Counted from the first letter of the stretch, positions 36,996 to 49,026 are shown. The stretch is 64,000 bases of DNA from Floccularia luteovirens (GCA_009739215.1 VSJF01000002.1:2728001-2792000), one strand, 5' to 3'. Made by a program: numbers and translations. Notes: generated from the sequence alone by a model not told the origin.

Positions 36996-37597
36996 ATGCC
37001 CTTTGCCGAACTGCTCCTTGTGGCACAGACCATTATTGATTCAATCGAACCAGCTAACTGTAGGACTCAGCTTTATCATCAAATCCAATTATAACAAGTG
37101 TTCCCTTGCAGTTTCAGAAGAAACATTTCTAAACCTCAAGAGCGTTTTCCCCGAGAACCTTGTTATTTCAGCATTCGATTTGCTAGATCGAAAAAGTGGT
37201 AGGTATATACTCTGTAATACAATGATGGCGTTATTTTAAGGAAGAATTGCAGTGATCAAGTATTCCACCAGCTGGGGACATTGTGAATACGAAATTCTGG
37301 GTTCGATTTCTTCCTACATCGTTCTATTAAACCTGGATCCAGCTCCAATCCCTTTTCACTGCACGTGTCCTGCCTTTTTGGAAGCCGTTTTATTAACAGA
37401 GAAACATATAATGGTTTGCCAGGAAGTTTTGTGGCATTTGTGATATGGACTGATATTGTTGCCAGTGTAAACATATCCTCGCTTGTCTTCTTGCTGAGAG
37501 GCTATCTCTTCATATCGATCGACGTGTCAACATGGACGAATTGGCCACTATGTTCACCCAGAGGTTCAAGTTGTCCAATGCTAATGATTCTACATAA
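36996..37597 (+). CDS. SWS1: SWIM-domain protein, SWS1/ZSWIM7-like
   Basis: SWS1/ZSWIM7 pairs with SWSAP1/Shu-type Rad51 paralogs and promotes Rad51 filament assembly in homologous recombination. The ATG at 36996 gives MPFAELLLVAQTIIDSIEPAN. Splicing (intron 37053-37110) gives FSEETFLNLKSVFPENLV and ISAFDLLDRKSG, then a further intron joins to YEILGSISSYIVLLNLDPAP. The SWIM motif is complete after a last intron: HCTCPAFLEAVL (CxC) and HIM-CKHILACLLAERL (CxH). The stop is at 37595-37597. Length of about 150 residues is that of the family. It shares a short divergent promoter with TRM11. Confidence 0.88.
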
Positions 37598-37748
37598 TAC
37601 CATGTTGTTAATTATTAAATATGATATATACATTGACATGGGTATAACTATAATTTGTAAAAGCATTGTAATCTAGAAACAAACCCATTCTTGATATAAG
37701 TAGTGATTTACAAATGAATGCTAGTTAGTTGATCGTTAAAATGATTTC

Positions 37749-40254
37749 TTATGCAAGCAGCTCGTACTTGTCTTCCTGAATCCTCCACTCCAACAAAGAA
37801 GCGAAATCCACAAGCTCCGTCACTAGGGATCTCAATAGGTCTTTGCTTGGTTTTTCCGGAACCTGCATAACAGGGATCACGATTTGCTTTTTGGAAGTCA
37901 AATGGGTGGGTATATCTTCCTCAACGTCGTCCAAGCAATACTTGACTTTCATCCACTCCGCCAGTTTGAGGATTTCTTCCGGTTCCGAGAACCCCCACCA
38001 CCTTTCCACATCCTCATCTGAACTATGACCAGAGTCGGAACCTTCACCGTCGACAAGCATTTTCATACTTCCATTAGAGTTTGGAAGGGCTGTTTGTGCG
38101 GAAAACGGCCTTTTCCCCCACACAGCCACGAACCATGACCATAGTCTCATTTCTTTGCGCGAATCTTCATTTACTACGCGTTTTTTACCCTTTTTACCAC
38201 CATTCGCGCTATTGATAACGAAGTCCAAGGCAGCGTCACGTTCACCAACTCCTGGTGAAAGAACATAGTATACGCGTCCTTCAGCATCTTTTCCGAGGGG
38301 CTGGTATCTTGGAGTAAACATAGGCGACAAGATTCGAAGGACATTATCAAAATTCAGCAGTTGGTTTTTGTGTATTTCACGTTTAGCTTTGTTCTGCAAT
38401 ATTTTGTCAATATAATGGAAGAGTTCAAACTTGACGAGTTTACCTCATTGGCGAGTGACTTGTCCTTGGTTGAGGATTCAACTCCCTTTTTAATCTGTTC
38501 CCACCTGTCGTTTTCCTTCTTAGCTCCTACTTTGATGTCACGAATCACATCCTTCACATCCTTTAAACCCCCCTCAATTGCTTCACGAACAACTTCAGTT
38601 TCGTTGACAATGTCAACGAGAGAAACGATAACAGGTATCATCTGTACTGTGCAGATCACATTTACAGTATTTTCTTGACCGAAGGCTGTTTTTGTACCAC
38701 GTGTATTGCGGGAAATTTGGGACATCATAGATATCGGAGGAGGGGAAGGGTCTGGAAAATCGAGCAAAACCCCGTTGGTGTTTGGGATGTTGTTCTTCAT
38801 AGCACTACGAAGGGCCGCAAGACACCCCCAAATTTTGTTCAAGTTGATTCCGAGACCGCGCATGTCCTTGATAGCTGATTTAATTTTCTAAATACTTTTA
38901 ATTATAACGTGCACACATTGTTGTCTCAATATATGCTCACCTTCCCAGCATTTTCTTCAATATATTCCTTTCCCAGTACTCCAAGTAGACCCATAATTAT
39001 TGCCTTAACACATGCTTCGCTAACCCACGAAACTGGTTGGTCGTCGTCATCCCTTGCCCTTCGTTTACCACATACTTCCTCCAATTCCTCCAAATTAGAA
39101 TTACTTATGGAAGGATCCATAATAGCTGAAAATCTCAAGAGAAATTCACGAATATAGATACGCTCCTCCACCTCCACCAGCGTCAGATTAACAGGAATTC
39201 TCGTCCAGCTAACAAGAGGTAGAGGTTTAGGTTGTGGTTTCTTCACATTTGTTCGCTTGATTTTTGAAGATGGCGCAATGTTCTCTCTTGCTGTAACATT
39301 CTTCGTCTTCGTTCGATGCTTTTTCTCGACCTTGCCATTGCTTATTGCGGCGACTGCTGCTGCTTTTTTAGCAGCCACCATAAGGTTCCTAAAAATACGG
39401 TTAATCGAATTCACCATTACTTTGATATAACTAACCCCATCGGTTCTAGGCCCTTAGATTTTCGGCATCGAGGACAGTTGCAAATGTCCTTACATTTAGG
39501 GCATCTATCATCAGTCAGCCTTTTCACAAGCGTAGTTACTATCAGATATATACTTGAATGTGTACCCCACTCCATTCACATGACCTGGCTCTTTTTTCTT
39601 ATTCGCTTCTTGGGACTTCAGGTCATCGAGTTCAATACCATAACGGTTCTTGAGACAGGGCCTGCAAAACTTGCTTATGCACCTGCGTTCTTTTGCTGGC
39701 CTCCCATTCGAGGTCTCGAGGGATTCCATAAAGGTGCAGTGGATAGTATCTAATGTAACATCATCAGTAGCAATACCCCACTTAAGTAGTGAGGACTTGC
39801 CTGTTAAGTCGCGCTTCTTGCTACATTGGTGACAATATATGAAGCCGTTTGGATAGCCCGGGCAAGCATTTGACGAAGCAGCTGTAGTGGGTGTAGATGA
39901 ACCTGATGCTTCAGGTTGTTTCGCTTTCAGCGGCGTTCCATCCGTGACCACGAATTTCATCCTCTTGGATGGAGGCATCATAAAGTCCGTCATTGAGGAT
40001 GAAGTGTCGTGATTAGCCAACTTGCGCTTGATGGACGTGGAGGAAAGGAAATGCTGAGTCATGATGATGTTAGATGGCCGTAAGTGCGTGTTTTCTTTGA
40101 GTTTGATACTCGCAAGAGTAGTGGGCACGTGGGTAGAAGAGCTCTGTAGAGACCGGTATTTAGAGAGCTGGGAATGGTCAGATAAAATTTCTATGTAAGC
40201 CTGAGGACGATAAGGATTATTAGGGCTTGTAGATGGAGTTGATTTCATTGTCAA
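37749..40254 (-). CDS. CDCA7-type zinc-finger protein (zf-4CXXC_R1) with WHIM-like C-terminus
   Basis: The start at 40254 (MTMKSTPSTSPNNPYRPQAY) leads a Ser/Thr-rich N-terminus, then the cysteine-rich domain: FIYCHQCSKKRDL, RRCISKFCRPCLKNRYG and, across an intron (39552-39507), FKCPKCKDICNCPRCRKSKG. This matches the CDCA7/zf-4CXXC_R1 pattern. Basic linkers follow (VEKKHRTKTKNVTARENIAP), then helical C-terminal exons with GRVYYVLSPGVGERDAALDF and ERWWGFSEPEEILKLAEWMK, which resemble the DDT/WHIM region of chromatin remodelling factors. The stop is at 37749. In animals CDCA7 recruits HELLS for DNA methylation; a chromatin role here is inference from the domain. Exon edges are approximate. Confidence 0.85.
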
Positions 40255-40425
40255 AGAAGTGGTAGAAAGAAAAGAATGAACTCAACAGACAACCAATATT
40301 TCAACGCGTCGCATCACGTGCAATCATCCACGTGCTTTCTGGAAGCAAAAAAAAAGTTTCACTGCAAGCGTCAATTTCACGCTGTGATCACTACAACATC
40401 CCCTCAACTCCAAACCTAATCGAAA

Positions 40426-41130
40426 ATGGCTCATGCAGATCACACACGAGACCCATGGTAAGTGTTATCCCCATTCATGCATCAATTTGACTCATTCTCT
40501 CTGTTGTGCAGCCCATGGGTAATCCTCAGTGATTTTGGTGGGGCGTTCTCAATGGGTGCCGTTGGCGGTGGCATTTGGTATGGTATAAAAGGTGCAAGAA
40601 ACTCTCCCAGAGTAAGTCTAATGCCTATACAAGCCAATACTTTATCTATAGCTAGCGAAAGGGGGAACGTTTTGTAGGTGCTATCTCTTCAATAAAAGCA
40701 AGAGCACCTGTCACAGGTGGAAATTTCGGTGTATGGGGTGGTATGTTTTCGACATTCGACTGTGCTGTGAAAGGCTGGCGGCAAAAGGAAGATGCTTGGA
40801 ATGCCATAATATCAGGATTCATGACAGGTGGATGCTTAGCGGCACGGAGTAAGTGAAGGCCTTCTTCCTAATTGTTCATTTTTAACCTGTGCATTAGGTG
40901 GGCCGAGATCTGCCTTGGGCTCAGCAATTGCTTGTGGTATTCTCCTTGGAGTATTCGAGGGTGTCGGTGTTCTACTGTCGCGAGTGTTCAGTGAAGGTCA
41001 ACGACCACAAATGCAACCTCGTGAGTGTTCTTTTCTATGATACTTTCTAGCGCCTTAAATCATATGTCTATCAGTGCCTACGTCCATGACTCCAGCATCC
41101 CCTTCATCGTCTATTCCCGGAATGCAATAG
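40426..41130 (+). CDS. TIM17: TIM17, inner-membrane protein import channel subunit
   Basis: Tim17 is a core subunit of the TIM23 presequence translocase of mitochondria. Exon 1 is tiny ([10 protein letters not shown]) and its phase-2 donor joins to [20 protein letters not shown]. Later exons give [34 protein letters not shown], the conserved [40 protein letters not shown] and [20 protein letters not shown], with the Cys pair and glycine-zipper helices of the family. A short Ser/Pro tail ends at TAG 41128-41130. It is divergent from the CDCA7-like gene over 171 bp. Confidence 0.96.
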
Positions 41131-41881
41131 AATATATCTCATTATCCATCATAATTTTTCCCGCCCATGCCATGCTATCGAGAAATCCACGGAGGTAGAA
41201 ATCGTGGAGTGACCTCTTTCTCTAATTACACTTGACTGTATCATCCGCACCCCACTCCCTTTATACTTCTCATTTACAATCAGGACAATCGACATGCAGA
41301 CGAAAACTTCACGTCAGTTGAAATGAGTAATCTCCGTACGGCTCACTTGACTATAACGGACTTGCTGGTTTGATTATGGTTATGGAAGCACAAAAGTCAA
41401 CTGTAGACACTAAAATATCTATTAGAATGGCTCCCATTGCTTCCCCAAACTATAATAAGTATGTTTGAGAAGCCTTAGAGTACGATGCTCGGATACTTGT
41501 CTCATCTGGAGTTTTATTTTATACTATTTGCTGTTGCTTGTCACAAAAGGTAATGGTACATAGGTACAATTGTACTCGATGGTTGTGGTGTGCTGCTGAG
41601 CTCTGTACATACACGTTACATATATATTGCAGATCTTTGCATATATACTCGAGTATATAGTATTTGCATGTATATGCAATGAGTACATGTAATTGTAGAA
41701 TTCAGCTCGGTTCAGAAGCACCGTGAGCTTGTCCAGGCAATGACATCACAATGAAAAGAATCCTGACGTCAGTCCTCCAACGGTTTCAGAGCGCATATAA
41801 CCACAATATAAAAAGGACGAGCTTGTTTCGGGATTCGATAACATCTTCTGAACTTAACCTTGTAGTTACAGAATATACGAC
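41131..41881. other. intergenic with two palindromes, no gene seen
   Basis: The spacer lies between two plus-strand genes. It contains a perfect 18 bp palindrome (TATATACTCGAGTATATA, 41642-41659) followed within a few bases by an inverted repeat TTGCAT-GTAT-ATGCAA (about 41663-41678). No coding potential is supported. Confidence 0.5.
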
Positions 41882-42744
41882 ATGTCTTCACACTCCACTC
41901 TTGATCCGTATACAGCCAAGGCTGAGAACAACAATCTCACTCCACAAGAGAAAATCACTGGTTAGCAAATATTTTAGAAGGCGGTGGATTCTCTAATTTC
42001 ATGCGTCAGGACTCAAGGAGATTATGAAGGCTACGCAGATTGCAATGTTAACATCTCGATCAAGTGACGGACAAATGCATTCCAGAGCGATGAGTCCCTC
42101 CTCACGTAAAGCTTTACATTTTCTCGCACAGCTCCTACATTCTTAACTTCTACTAGCATTCACCGAGACACAATTGACTCTCGTATTCTTGGCAAATAAA
42201 GCATCCCACAAATTCGAGGAACTTGAAAATGACACCCATGTCAACGTAAGCTTTTTGGACACGACCACGACGAGCTGGGCATCGTGAGCCATTTTTACGA
42301 TCATTCTTGCCCAAATCTCACCAGTCACGCAGATTCTCCGGTAAGGCAACAGTTACCCAGGACAAGGAAAAAATAAAGAAGCACTGGTCAACTGTGTTGG
42401 TTATTCCACTTGCTGCAGTGTCAGTGATCTTAACAATCAGTCTAGAAATGCGGCATGGTTTGGAGATTTGAAAGATGGTGTGCATAAGGGGGACGTGAAT
42501 GATCCGCGCGTTGCTATCATCGAGGTAGTACCAGACGAAATTAGATACTGGATTTCCACGAAGGGTAGGGTTAGCAGGGCCCTGGAGACTGGGATAGATG
42601 CAGTCACTGGTCAAACAGCAGTCCCTGGCGAGTTGCGTACAATCACAAAGCATGAGGTATATGCATCCTAAGTTTTGACACTAACAAAGTGGATTAACAT
42701 AAATGATGTAGATCCAGCTGACACAGGGTTTACAAACAAAATAA
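41882..42744 (+). CDS. bli-3-like FMN-binding split-barrel protein (pyridoxamine 5'-phosphate oxidase-like)
   Basis: The family includes Neurospora bli-3 and general stress FMN/heme-binding proteins; their catalytic role is unclear. The ATG at 41882 gives MSSHSTLDPYTAKAENNN. Introns at about 41967-42012, 42108-42158, 42289-42330 and 42400-42447 join exons reading MKATQIAMLTSRSSDGQMHS (the FMN-binding R-S-R/H-S region), FEELENDTHVNVSFLDTT, VTQDKEKIKKHWS, AAWFGDLKDGVHKGDVNDPR and ISTKGRVSRALETGIDAVTG. A last tiny exon reads IQLTQGLQTK, stop 42742-42744. All six or so exons keep frame and the motif order matches bli-3. Length of about 200 residues is normal. Confidence 0.87.
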
Positions 42745-43120
42745 ACCGATTCCCCGAAGAAGTACAGGAACAAGTGCGATTTTCCGCCATAAAATACGTA
42801 ACTCTAAATATGCAACCTTGTTCAAATTTATTATATGCCAAGTACAAGAACTGGCAAGTTTAGGGCTCCAAGAGAGAATCTTTTGTGACAATCAAAAACA
42901 GCGGGGAATCTCTTAAGCGAGAAAACTTGAATAGACATAGGACCTGAGGCCTGAGGCCTGAAGCTTTGGGCCCACTTCCCCTCCAAATAAGACATATATA
43001 AAGTCCTCATCAACCTTATCACGTACATCAACACCAAAAACACTCCTAACTCTCATCATCATCTTAAACAAGGATACGTCGAATAGAATTCGCAAAATTT
43101 CGACTACGACAAGCTTTGTA
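42745..43120. other. intergenic spacer with candidate F-box gene promoter
   Basis: It includes TATATAAA at 42995-43002, about 120 bp before the F-box ATG, and a short tandem GGCCTGA repeat at about 42946-42960. No gene is seen. Confidence 0.45.
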
Positions 43121-44633
43121 ATGATGAGCCTTCTCAGATGTTCAAAATACGAGACTAGATCCGATTCACCCACTCTTTCTAAAATAGAGCCATCAAGTCC
43201 TAGCCTGAATTATAAGGCATCTAGTAGCACTGGTCAGTTGGCACAGAACAATCAAAAGACACCCGTTTATGCCATTCCTACCGAGGTTTTATCCGCAATA
43301 TTCGAGATATGCAAGTCTGTCGAAGATCAGGATTTTGAGGAGTATTTATCTGGTGCCATCGACGAGCCACCAGACACAGCACACATAGTTCCCTTCGAAA
43401 TTTTGATCTCTCACGTCAGTATGCATTTCCGTCACGTTGCAATTGGAACACATCGCATGTGGACTTCTGTCAGAGTGGCACCCAAATGGCGACCTGAAAG
43501 GGTCAAAACCTATATCATACGTTCCGGTAATCATGGACTAGACCTCAACATAAACTCCGCAGACGAAGTCGGCACAGATAGCAAGGTGCCGGATGAGACG
43601 ATCAAAACAGTAATCGCCCAATCCACCCGCTGGCGCCAGCTCGAACTGTCTTCCATCCATGAAAATACGGACTTTCCGTTTTTTAACCAATTGCACGACA
43701 TAGACGTACCATTCCTCGAACACCTCTCCATTAGTGTTGATTATATCCAGCACTTACGACAAGTCTCGTTGAGCAAAGGAGTAGACAGACCCGGCATTTT
43801 CATTCAAGGAGCTCCAAAACTATCGTTCCTGAGGCTTCGTGGTCTAGCCGTCAACTTCCTCCGTCCCCCTCTAGCATCGCTGACTACACTGCATTTGGAT
43901 CAAACCGAGAAATCTGCCTCTCGAATTTTCGCTCCTGCGCGGGATGTTGATGCTTTCCCCTATGTTGGAAAACCTCTCGATATATGGCGATATAATAAAT
44001 GACCAATCGTGGTTATCAGAGACACAGGCGATCACTCTGCCAAGTTTACGCTCCCTGAGGATATGTGGTATAGGAGGTCATATATACAGCGGAATGCTGT
44101 TATGCATCGATGCACCTCTGCTCGAATACCTGATGCTAAAGGGCGTATATCAGGAAGACCTGGACCGCTTCTTGCACTTCTCTAGCATTCCCAAATTCCC
44201 GTGTTTACACAATCTGACATTCTGTGACTTCGACCTCTCTTATATGAAATACGAGATTATTTTCAGATCATTTCCAGGAATCAAGAACTTTGCATTCCTG
44301 CATTCCCCGACCAGCACACCCCTGCTAAAACTTCTATCGGAGAAAAATCCAAATAAAAGCCGACCGATTGTCTGGCCGCAGTTACAGGTTCTGACATTTA
44401 TGGTGGACATAGGTCTAGACGACCACAATATTGGTGAAATGGCGGAAAAACGCAGCTCTGCGGGATATCCTCTTGTTGAGCTGCGGCTGGTGACAATGAA
44501 TAAAGAAGAACTACTGTTGGGTTGGCAAGAGGCTGGTTTCACCACTCGGATCGTAATTCCGAAATATCTCGAAGTGACTAGATGGCCGACATATAGGGTC
44601 TACGCAGATCCTTGTGATGTACTCTTTTCGTAG
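43121..44633 (+). pseudogene. F-box protein gene interrupted by a single-base frameshift
   Basis: The gene is intronless. The first frame (43121-44002) has a low-complexity N-terminus, an F-box (VYAIPTEVLSAIFEICKSVE, later ISHVSMHFRHVAIGTHRMWT) and leucine-rich-like text (FLEHLSISVD; LSFLRLRGL; LTTLHLDQT). At about 43905-43915 the frame shifts: the continuing protein is in the +1 frame, which reads NLPLEFSLLRGMLMLSPMLE and then LENLSIYGDI, an ordinary continuation for this family, and stays open to TAG at 44631-44633. No GT-AG intron explains the change. Either the gene is a recent pseudogene or one base is wrong. F-box proteins normally select substrates for SCF ubiquitin ligases. Confidence 0.75.
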
Positions 44634-44678
44634 ATCTTCGCATGAAAATTGACTGGTCTTGTTTGTTCAAGCATTCTC

Positions 44679-46452
44679 CTATTGTCGCTAATCCCGGAAA
44701 AGCGGTCTGAATGTCTGCTCACATGAGAACGATGATCCAATATACTAGGTATATAAGGACTTGTACGTACTTTGCTTGGAGGCATTTGAGTTGCGGCGAA
44801 CTCCACTTCCTCGATCTGGAGGCTTTCGAGACCTTCTGTACCTTGTGCTGTGGTTCCATTTTTTTCCGACACTTGCGAACCGAAGTCAAAGGCGACTTCT
44901 TCACCTTCGCCTTCCAGCATGGCTTCTAACTCATTCGCGTCCATCTCTTCAACTCCTAGGCCAGTTGCTCGGAGGTCTTGCTCGTTTGCAACAGAAAATT
45001 GAGAGGAGCTGGGTAAAAACAAAGGTTCACGAATTTTTTGGGATACTGGACAGACGACAGGAGGTAATGGACTGCCAAATTGAACTGGATTTTCGTGGGA
45101 GTGCAGATCAGGGATAGGAGTATTTGATGCTGTTAAGCCAGGAGGATGAGATTGCATTGGCGGAGTCCTTGAACTGGCGGGAGCCTCTGCTCTCTGGACG
45201 ACTTTCATCGGCTTTTTGATGCGTGGCGTATCCGCCGAGGCCTCTCCACGATCTCGTTTCTTATTTAAACTATGGGGTGGGTTTTGGGCAGTATTGGTGG
45301 GTATACCAGTTGTCTGGCTCGTGGATATGACGAATAGCGATTCGGTACAATCTCCTTCAACATCTATGAAGAGGGGTTCTGAAGGATTTGTAAAACGAAA
45401 ATCAAGGGGTAGGGACATAGAATCAGCATATGCGATGGTAGCCTTATTTCCAGTTAGACTTTAATTAATGCAAAAGGTTCCGACTAACGTTAAACTCCCG
45501 AAGATGAAAAGCAAGCGTCGTTGGAGGCGAGTATATCTCATATATATCAAATTCTTCTGCACTGATGGTCAATTCGGTGTTCAATTGTCCTTTCCCTAAA
45601 ACAATATAATGTTTAGCCCTAGGCATATAACTTGATATATGCATATAGCAGGATACTTACCTCGGCTATCTATTGAGGATTCCAGAGTTCTCAGTTCTAC
45701 CTCCGTCTCTCCGAAGCACCAAACCAGCTGAGGGTCAGACTTGGCACCTTTAGAAATAGGAAAGTGATCTATCATGTCTTTCAATGCTTTTGGACCAACG
45801 GTCAACCTAGAGTCGTTGGTAGCATCGGGTGCACCGGGAGACATGAGAGGAGTTGGTGTCATTAATGATAAACGATGTGTCTTAACGACGCCTGAGAGAG
45901 TTGTGGAGTGAGTAGAATTAAGTGAGGTGGCATAATTCAATTACCGTGCTTGCAATGCATTCTGACAATCAGTCTGCTCTCTAGGCTATCTTGATCTTCA
46001 GTTTGTTCGTCCTCGTCCAAACCCTCGAGTATCGATAGTTCACATCGTTCTACCGCCTTCTCAACAGTCCTAGGCTTCAAAATTGACAAGAGGGACTGGA
46101 AAAAGAAAAAGAATGATAGTGTCAAGTTCCAACTGTTGGTAAACTGAAAATTACTCTAGTGAGGAGTTGGCCAGTGACACTTTCTATCCCAATACTGTCG
46201 CTTTGACCCTGGCCGCCAACCCGGTATTTCGAGAAAAAATGGGTGTCATATTTGAACCTGCAATATGCGGATTTCGAAGAATTTGTCGAAGATAGGGATA
46301 AACTGTCGACAGTCGCGTAAATTGAGAGTTCTTCGCCATATCGAGAGAGACAAGTAATGGCCTTTGTGAAGGCTAGTAACATTAAAGGTCGTATCAGAAA
46401 TCTAGATGGTGGACGTACGTTTTAAAGCTGATGCATCGAGGGTTGCTTGCAT
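44679..46452 (-). CDS. RAD9: RAD9, DNA-damage checkpoint clamp (9-1-1) subunit
   Basis: Rad9 forms the PCNA-like 9-1-1 clamp with Rad1 and Hus1. The start at 46452 (MQATLDASALK) is followed across an intron by LLAFTKAITCLSRYGEELSI, then FKYDTHFFSKYRVGG, SLLSILKPRTVEKAVERCEL, KTHRLSLMTPTPLM and ELTISAEEFDIYEIYSP. The second PCNA-like domain ends near PLDFRFTNPSEPLFIDVEGD. The tail is Pro/Ser/Glu-rich with FDFGSQVSEKNGTTAQGTEG and ends ATQMPPSK, joined by an intron to RQ and a stop at 44679. The tail is where checkpoint kinases phosphorylate the protein in other organisms. The gene is tail-to-tail with the F-box gene, 45 bp apart. Confidence 0.88.
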
Positions 46453-46827
46453 TTCTGGCGAGTTTTATGGTGTCAACATACGACAGATCTTTTTGTCGGG
46501 GTGATGATAATAGGATTTATGTCTACCAAGATTATTTTCTTGAGTGGGGGTACGATAGACAATGAATAAGTAGTTTGGTTTATTTTTTCAAGTCCTATTT
46601 ACATAAGAATTACCCTATTTTACATATATAAGTAGTTGCAGATCTCTTTCACTGTTGCTCATGACTTCACTGACTCCCTCTAATTTTACCAGTAGGGTAA
46701 AATGATTGCAAAGACACATCCAGGTTGTTGATTCACATATGTGTGGACTTAAATGCTTGTAAAAAAATACTGCTGCTGCTAGAAAATAACGTGATTTCAT
46801 TCGAACTACGACAACTGGTTTAGACAA
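46453..46827. other. intergenic: RAD9 promoter and GH27 3' flank
   Basis: Both neighbours are on the minus strand. No gene is seen. Confidence 0.5.
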
Positions 46828-49026
46828 TCACACTTTCGTAACCAAGTATGCAACAGTGTCATGTGCTGCAACGCTGATAGAGAAACTGGAGCTTGCAGCA
46901 TATGTTCCCGACAAGTCCTGACCTGTCCACATGTCATGAACCTTGAAGCTACCTGAAGTTCCCAAACCTGGAACATTAGACAAGGTGAAGTGCTTGGTCG
47001 CGGAGCTACTGGAAGTGTTGATGATGAATACATGAATGCCCTTGGAGGATGCACCGGAATAATATTCCGGAGGCGAAGTCGATGGTGCTCCAGAGAACGG
47101 TGTGAACGGTGCTGCTGGGGTACCAATGGTCGCGTCCTGGTGGAATGCAAGCAACTCTTTGTTCTTAATGATTGCAAGCTGATCGGTGTTCAGTCTACTT
47201 AGCTGGAATACAGTCAGCCATATACCCTGCATATATGGAAGTTTTTGTACTTACATCGGTGCCACTGTGGCAGAAGAGATTAGTTCATATTAGTAAAAAT
47301 GTATCCAGGTCAACTTACAGAAGAATGGGACTCTTGAAGAAAACCCATGCAGCGAAGTGGGTGCGCTGCTCTTGAATTGTCAAAGCTCCATTTCCTATAA
47401 AAAATCTGGATAAGTATTTGTTCTAGTGAAACTGTGAATGAATAGCTAACTTACCAATTTCCATCATGTCCATATCGTTATGAGCACCAAAATTGATGGA
47501 AGAAAGGTGTGCCACATTCGTTTTGATGATACTGGTGATGTACGACCACGTTGCACTATGAGATTACATAGATCAGACCAATGCAACGCCACTGTAATGG
47601 TTCAGACAGACCCAGCATCACCAGACATTCTCCAGGAGTGCCCCTAGATAGATTAATCTTCGGTATTTTTTTTTAGTAACGAGGAATTTTCTACACACCA
47701 CACGTGCTCCCCAATCCCAAACATTAGCATTCCCCCAAATGCATAGTGAAAACTGGATTGGGTGGGGTTGTACCGCAAGAGCGGCACTTTATGTTCCAAT
47801 ACAAGTGGTCATAAGACTTTGTTAAAGCACTGCACACAGAACTCACGTCATCTGACGGTATCGGATAGCAGAATTAGAGTTGCTATTGTCGAACAAAGAT
47901 GAGCACACGGTTTTATATGTCAAAGAAGGACGAACTAATAGTCGCCTCCTTGAGGTGTCTGGATACTGAAATTAGCGTTACTCCTGACAGCGTAATTGGT
48001 AAGCCATGCTCACACCACTGTCAGACCAGTTTCCAGGTACATTGCAGTTATCTGTTGAGCAGCAGTTAGCTTTTGAACCTTGCAGTTTGCCTATCAGCCA
48101 TACCGTATTTCAGATAATCAATTCCCCAGTCACTGAATGTTGTAGCATCGATACTCTCGAAGCCCAATGAAGCAGGATAGCCGGCGCATGTGGCAGTACC
48201 GGCGTCACTGAAATAAGCGTTTATGCGATGTAAATATATCTCCAAGTAAATTGTTTACCTGTAAATGCCAATTTTCAGGCCAAGAGCATGGATCTTACTT
48301 GCTAGGCCATTAATACCGTTAGGGAACTTGACAGGGTCTGGGACAATTCGTTTGGCAGCATCGCGCGTGTTCTGCAGTGACCAACAATCCTGATGAAGGG
48401 ATGTTAGTATAAATGTGTATCGATGGGACAAGAGACCTACATCTATGTTAACGTATTGATAACCTACATCCTTCAAGCCTAAAGAAACAAATTGGTTCGC
48501 TGCAGCTAGGACTTTCGCCTCGTTTATGTCTGGTACCAGAGTAAATAAAAAGTGATACTCCAAGAAGTGCACTCTTGACTCACTGCATCCATAAGCATTC
48601 CAAGTGTTCCAACTAATTACCAAATATTAATTATGTACAGATTTGAGAAGAAGGTAATCACCCTAAGGCTGGGAGTCTCCCCGTTAAAGTACTGGGAGGA
48701 GTGGTTGGAGCACTGGCTGCTATGCCTGTCAATGTCGCAGCTGCTTGGGTTGGTGAAGCAGTTGGAGCGTTGGGTGCAGGTGTGATAGTTCCCGACGAGG
48801 AACTAGGAAGACATTGCGAGTACCATTCGTTCGCATAAGTGCAAGTCCAACTACATAAACAAGCACCTAGATTAGCTGATACTTTCAAAATCTGAGCTAG
48901 TAAATATTACCCTGACTGACAGCCTGTAGCACCATACCATCCTTCGCCGCCACACTGTGCATAATTCGCAGATTGGCCTAAGACGGCCGCCACAAAAGAG
49001 AATGTTAGTAAAGTTTTCGCAAACAT
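46828..49026 (-). CDS. secreted alpha-galactosidase/melibiase (GH27) with N-terminal cellulose-binding CBM1
   Basis: The start at 49026 gives a signal peptide ([20 protein letters not shown]). An N-terminal CBM1 follows ([17 protein letters not shown], then [15 protein letters not shown]) with all four expected Cys, then a Thr/Pro/Ala linker. The GH27 barrel begins at [14 protein letters not shown]. Splicing restores YLKYDNCN with the catalytic nucleophile Asp, and a later exon reads [20 protein letters not shown], supplying the acid/base Asp. [19 protein letters not shown] and a C-terminal beta domain ([20 protein letters not shown]) complete the enzyme, stop at 46828. It removes terminal alpha-galactose from hemicellulose side chains. 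About nine introns are present. Confidence 0.93.

Noticed and set aside
36996..37250. Several short plus-strand frames taken first as another MFS or unrelated fragment
   Set aside because: Splicing joins them into a complete SWIM protein with CxC and CxH ligands, so they are exons of one gene.
41751..42863. Apparently gene-poor stretch with overlapping short frames on both strands
   Set aside because: The plus-strand pieces splice into a bli-3-like FMN protein; the minus-strand frames (42318-42653 and others) are shadows.
44600..44770. Minus-strand read-through extension of RAD9 to 44600
   Set aside because: A GTACGT donor after MPPSK and an acceptor before CGACAATAG give a short natural end; the extension would run into the F-box 3' end.
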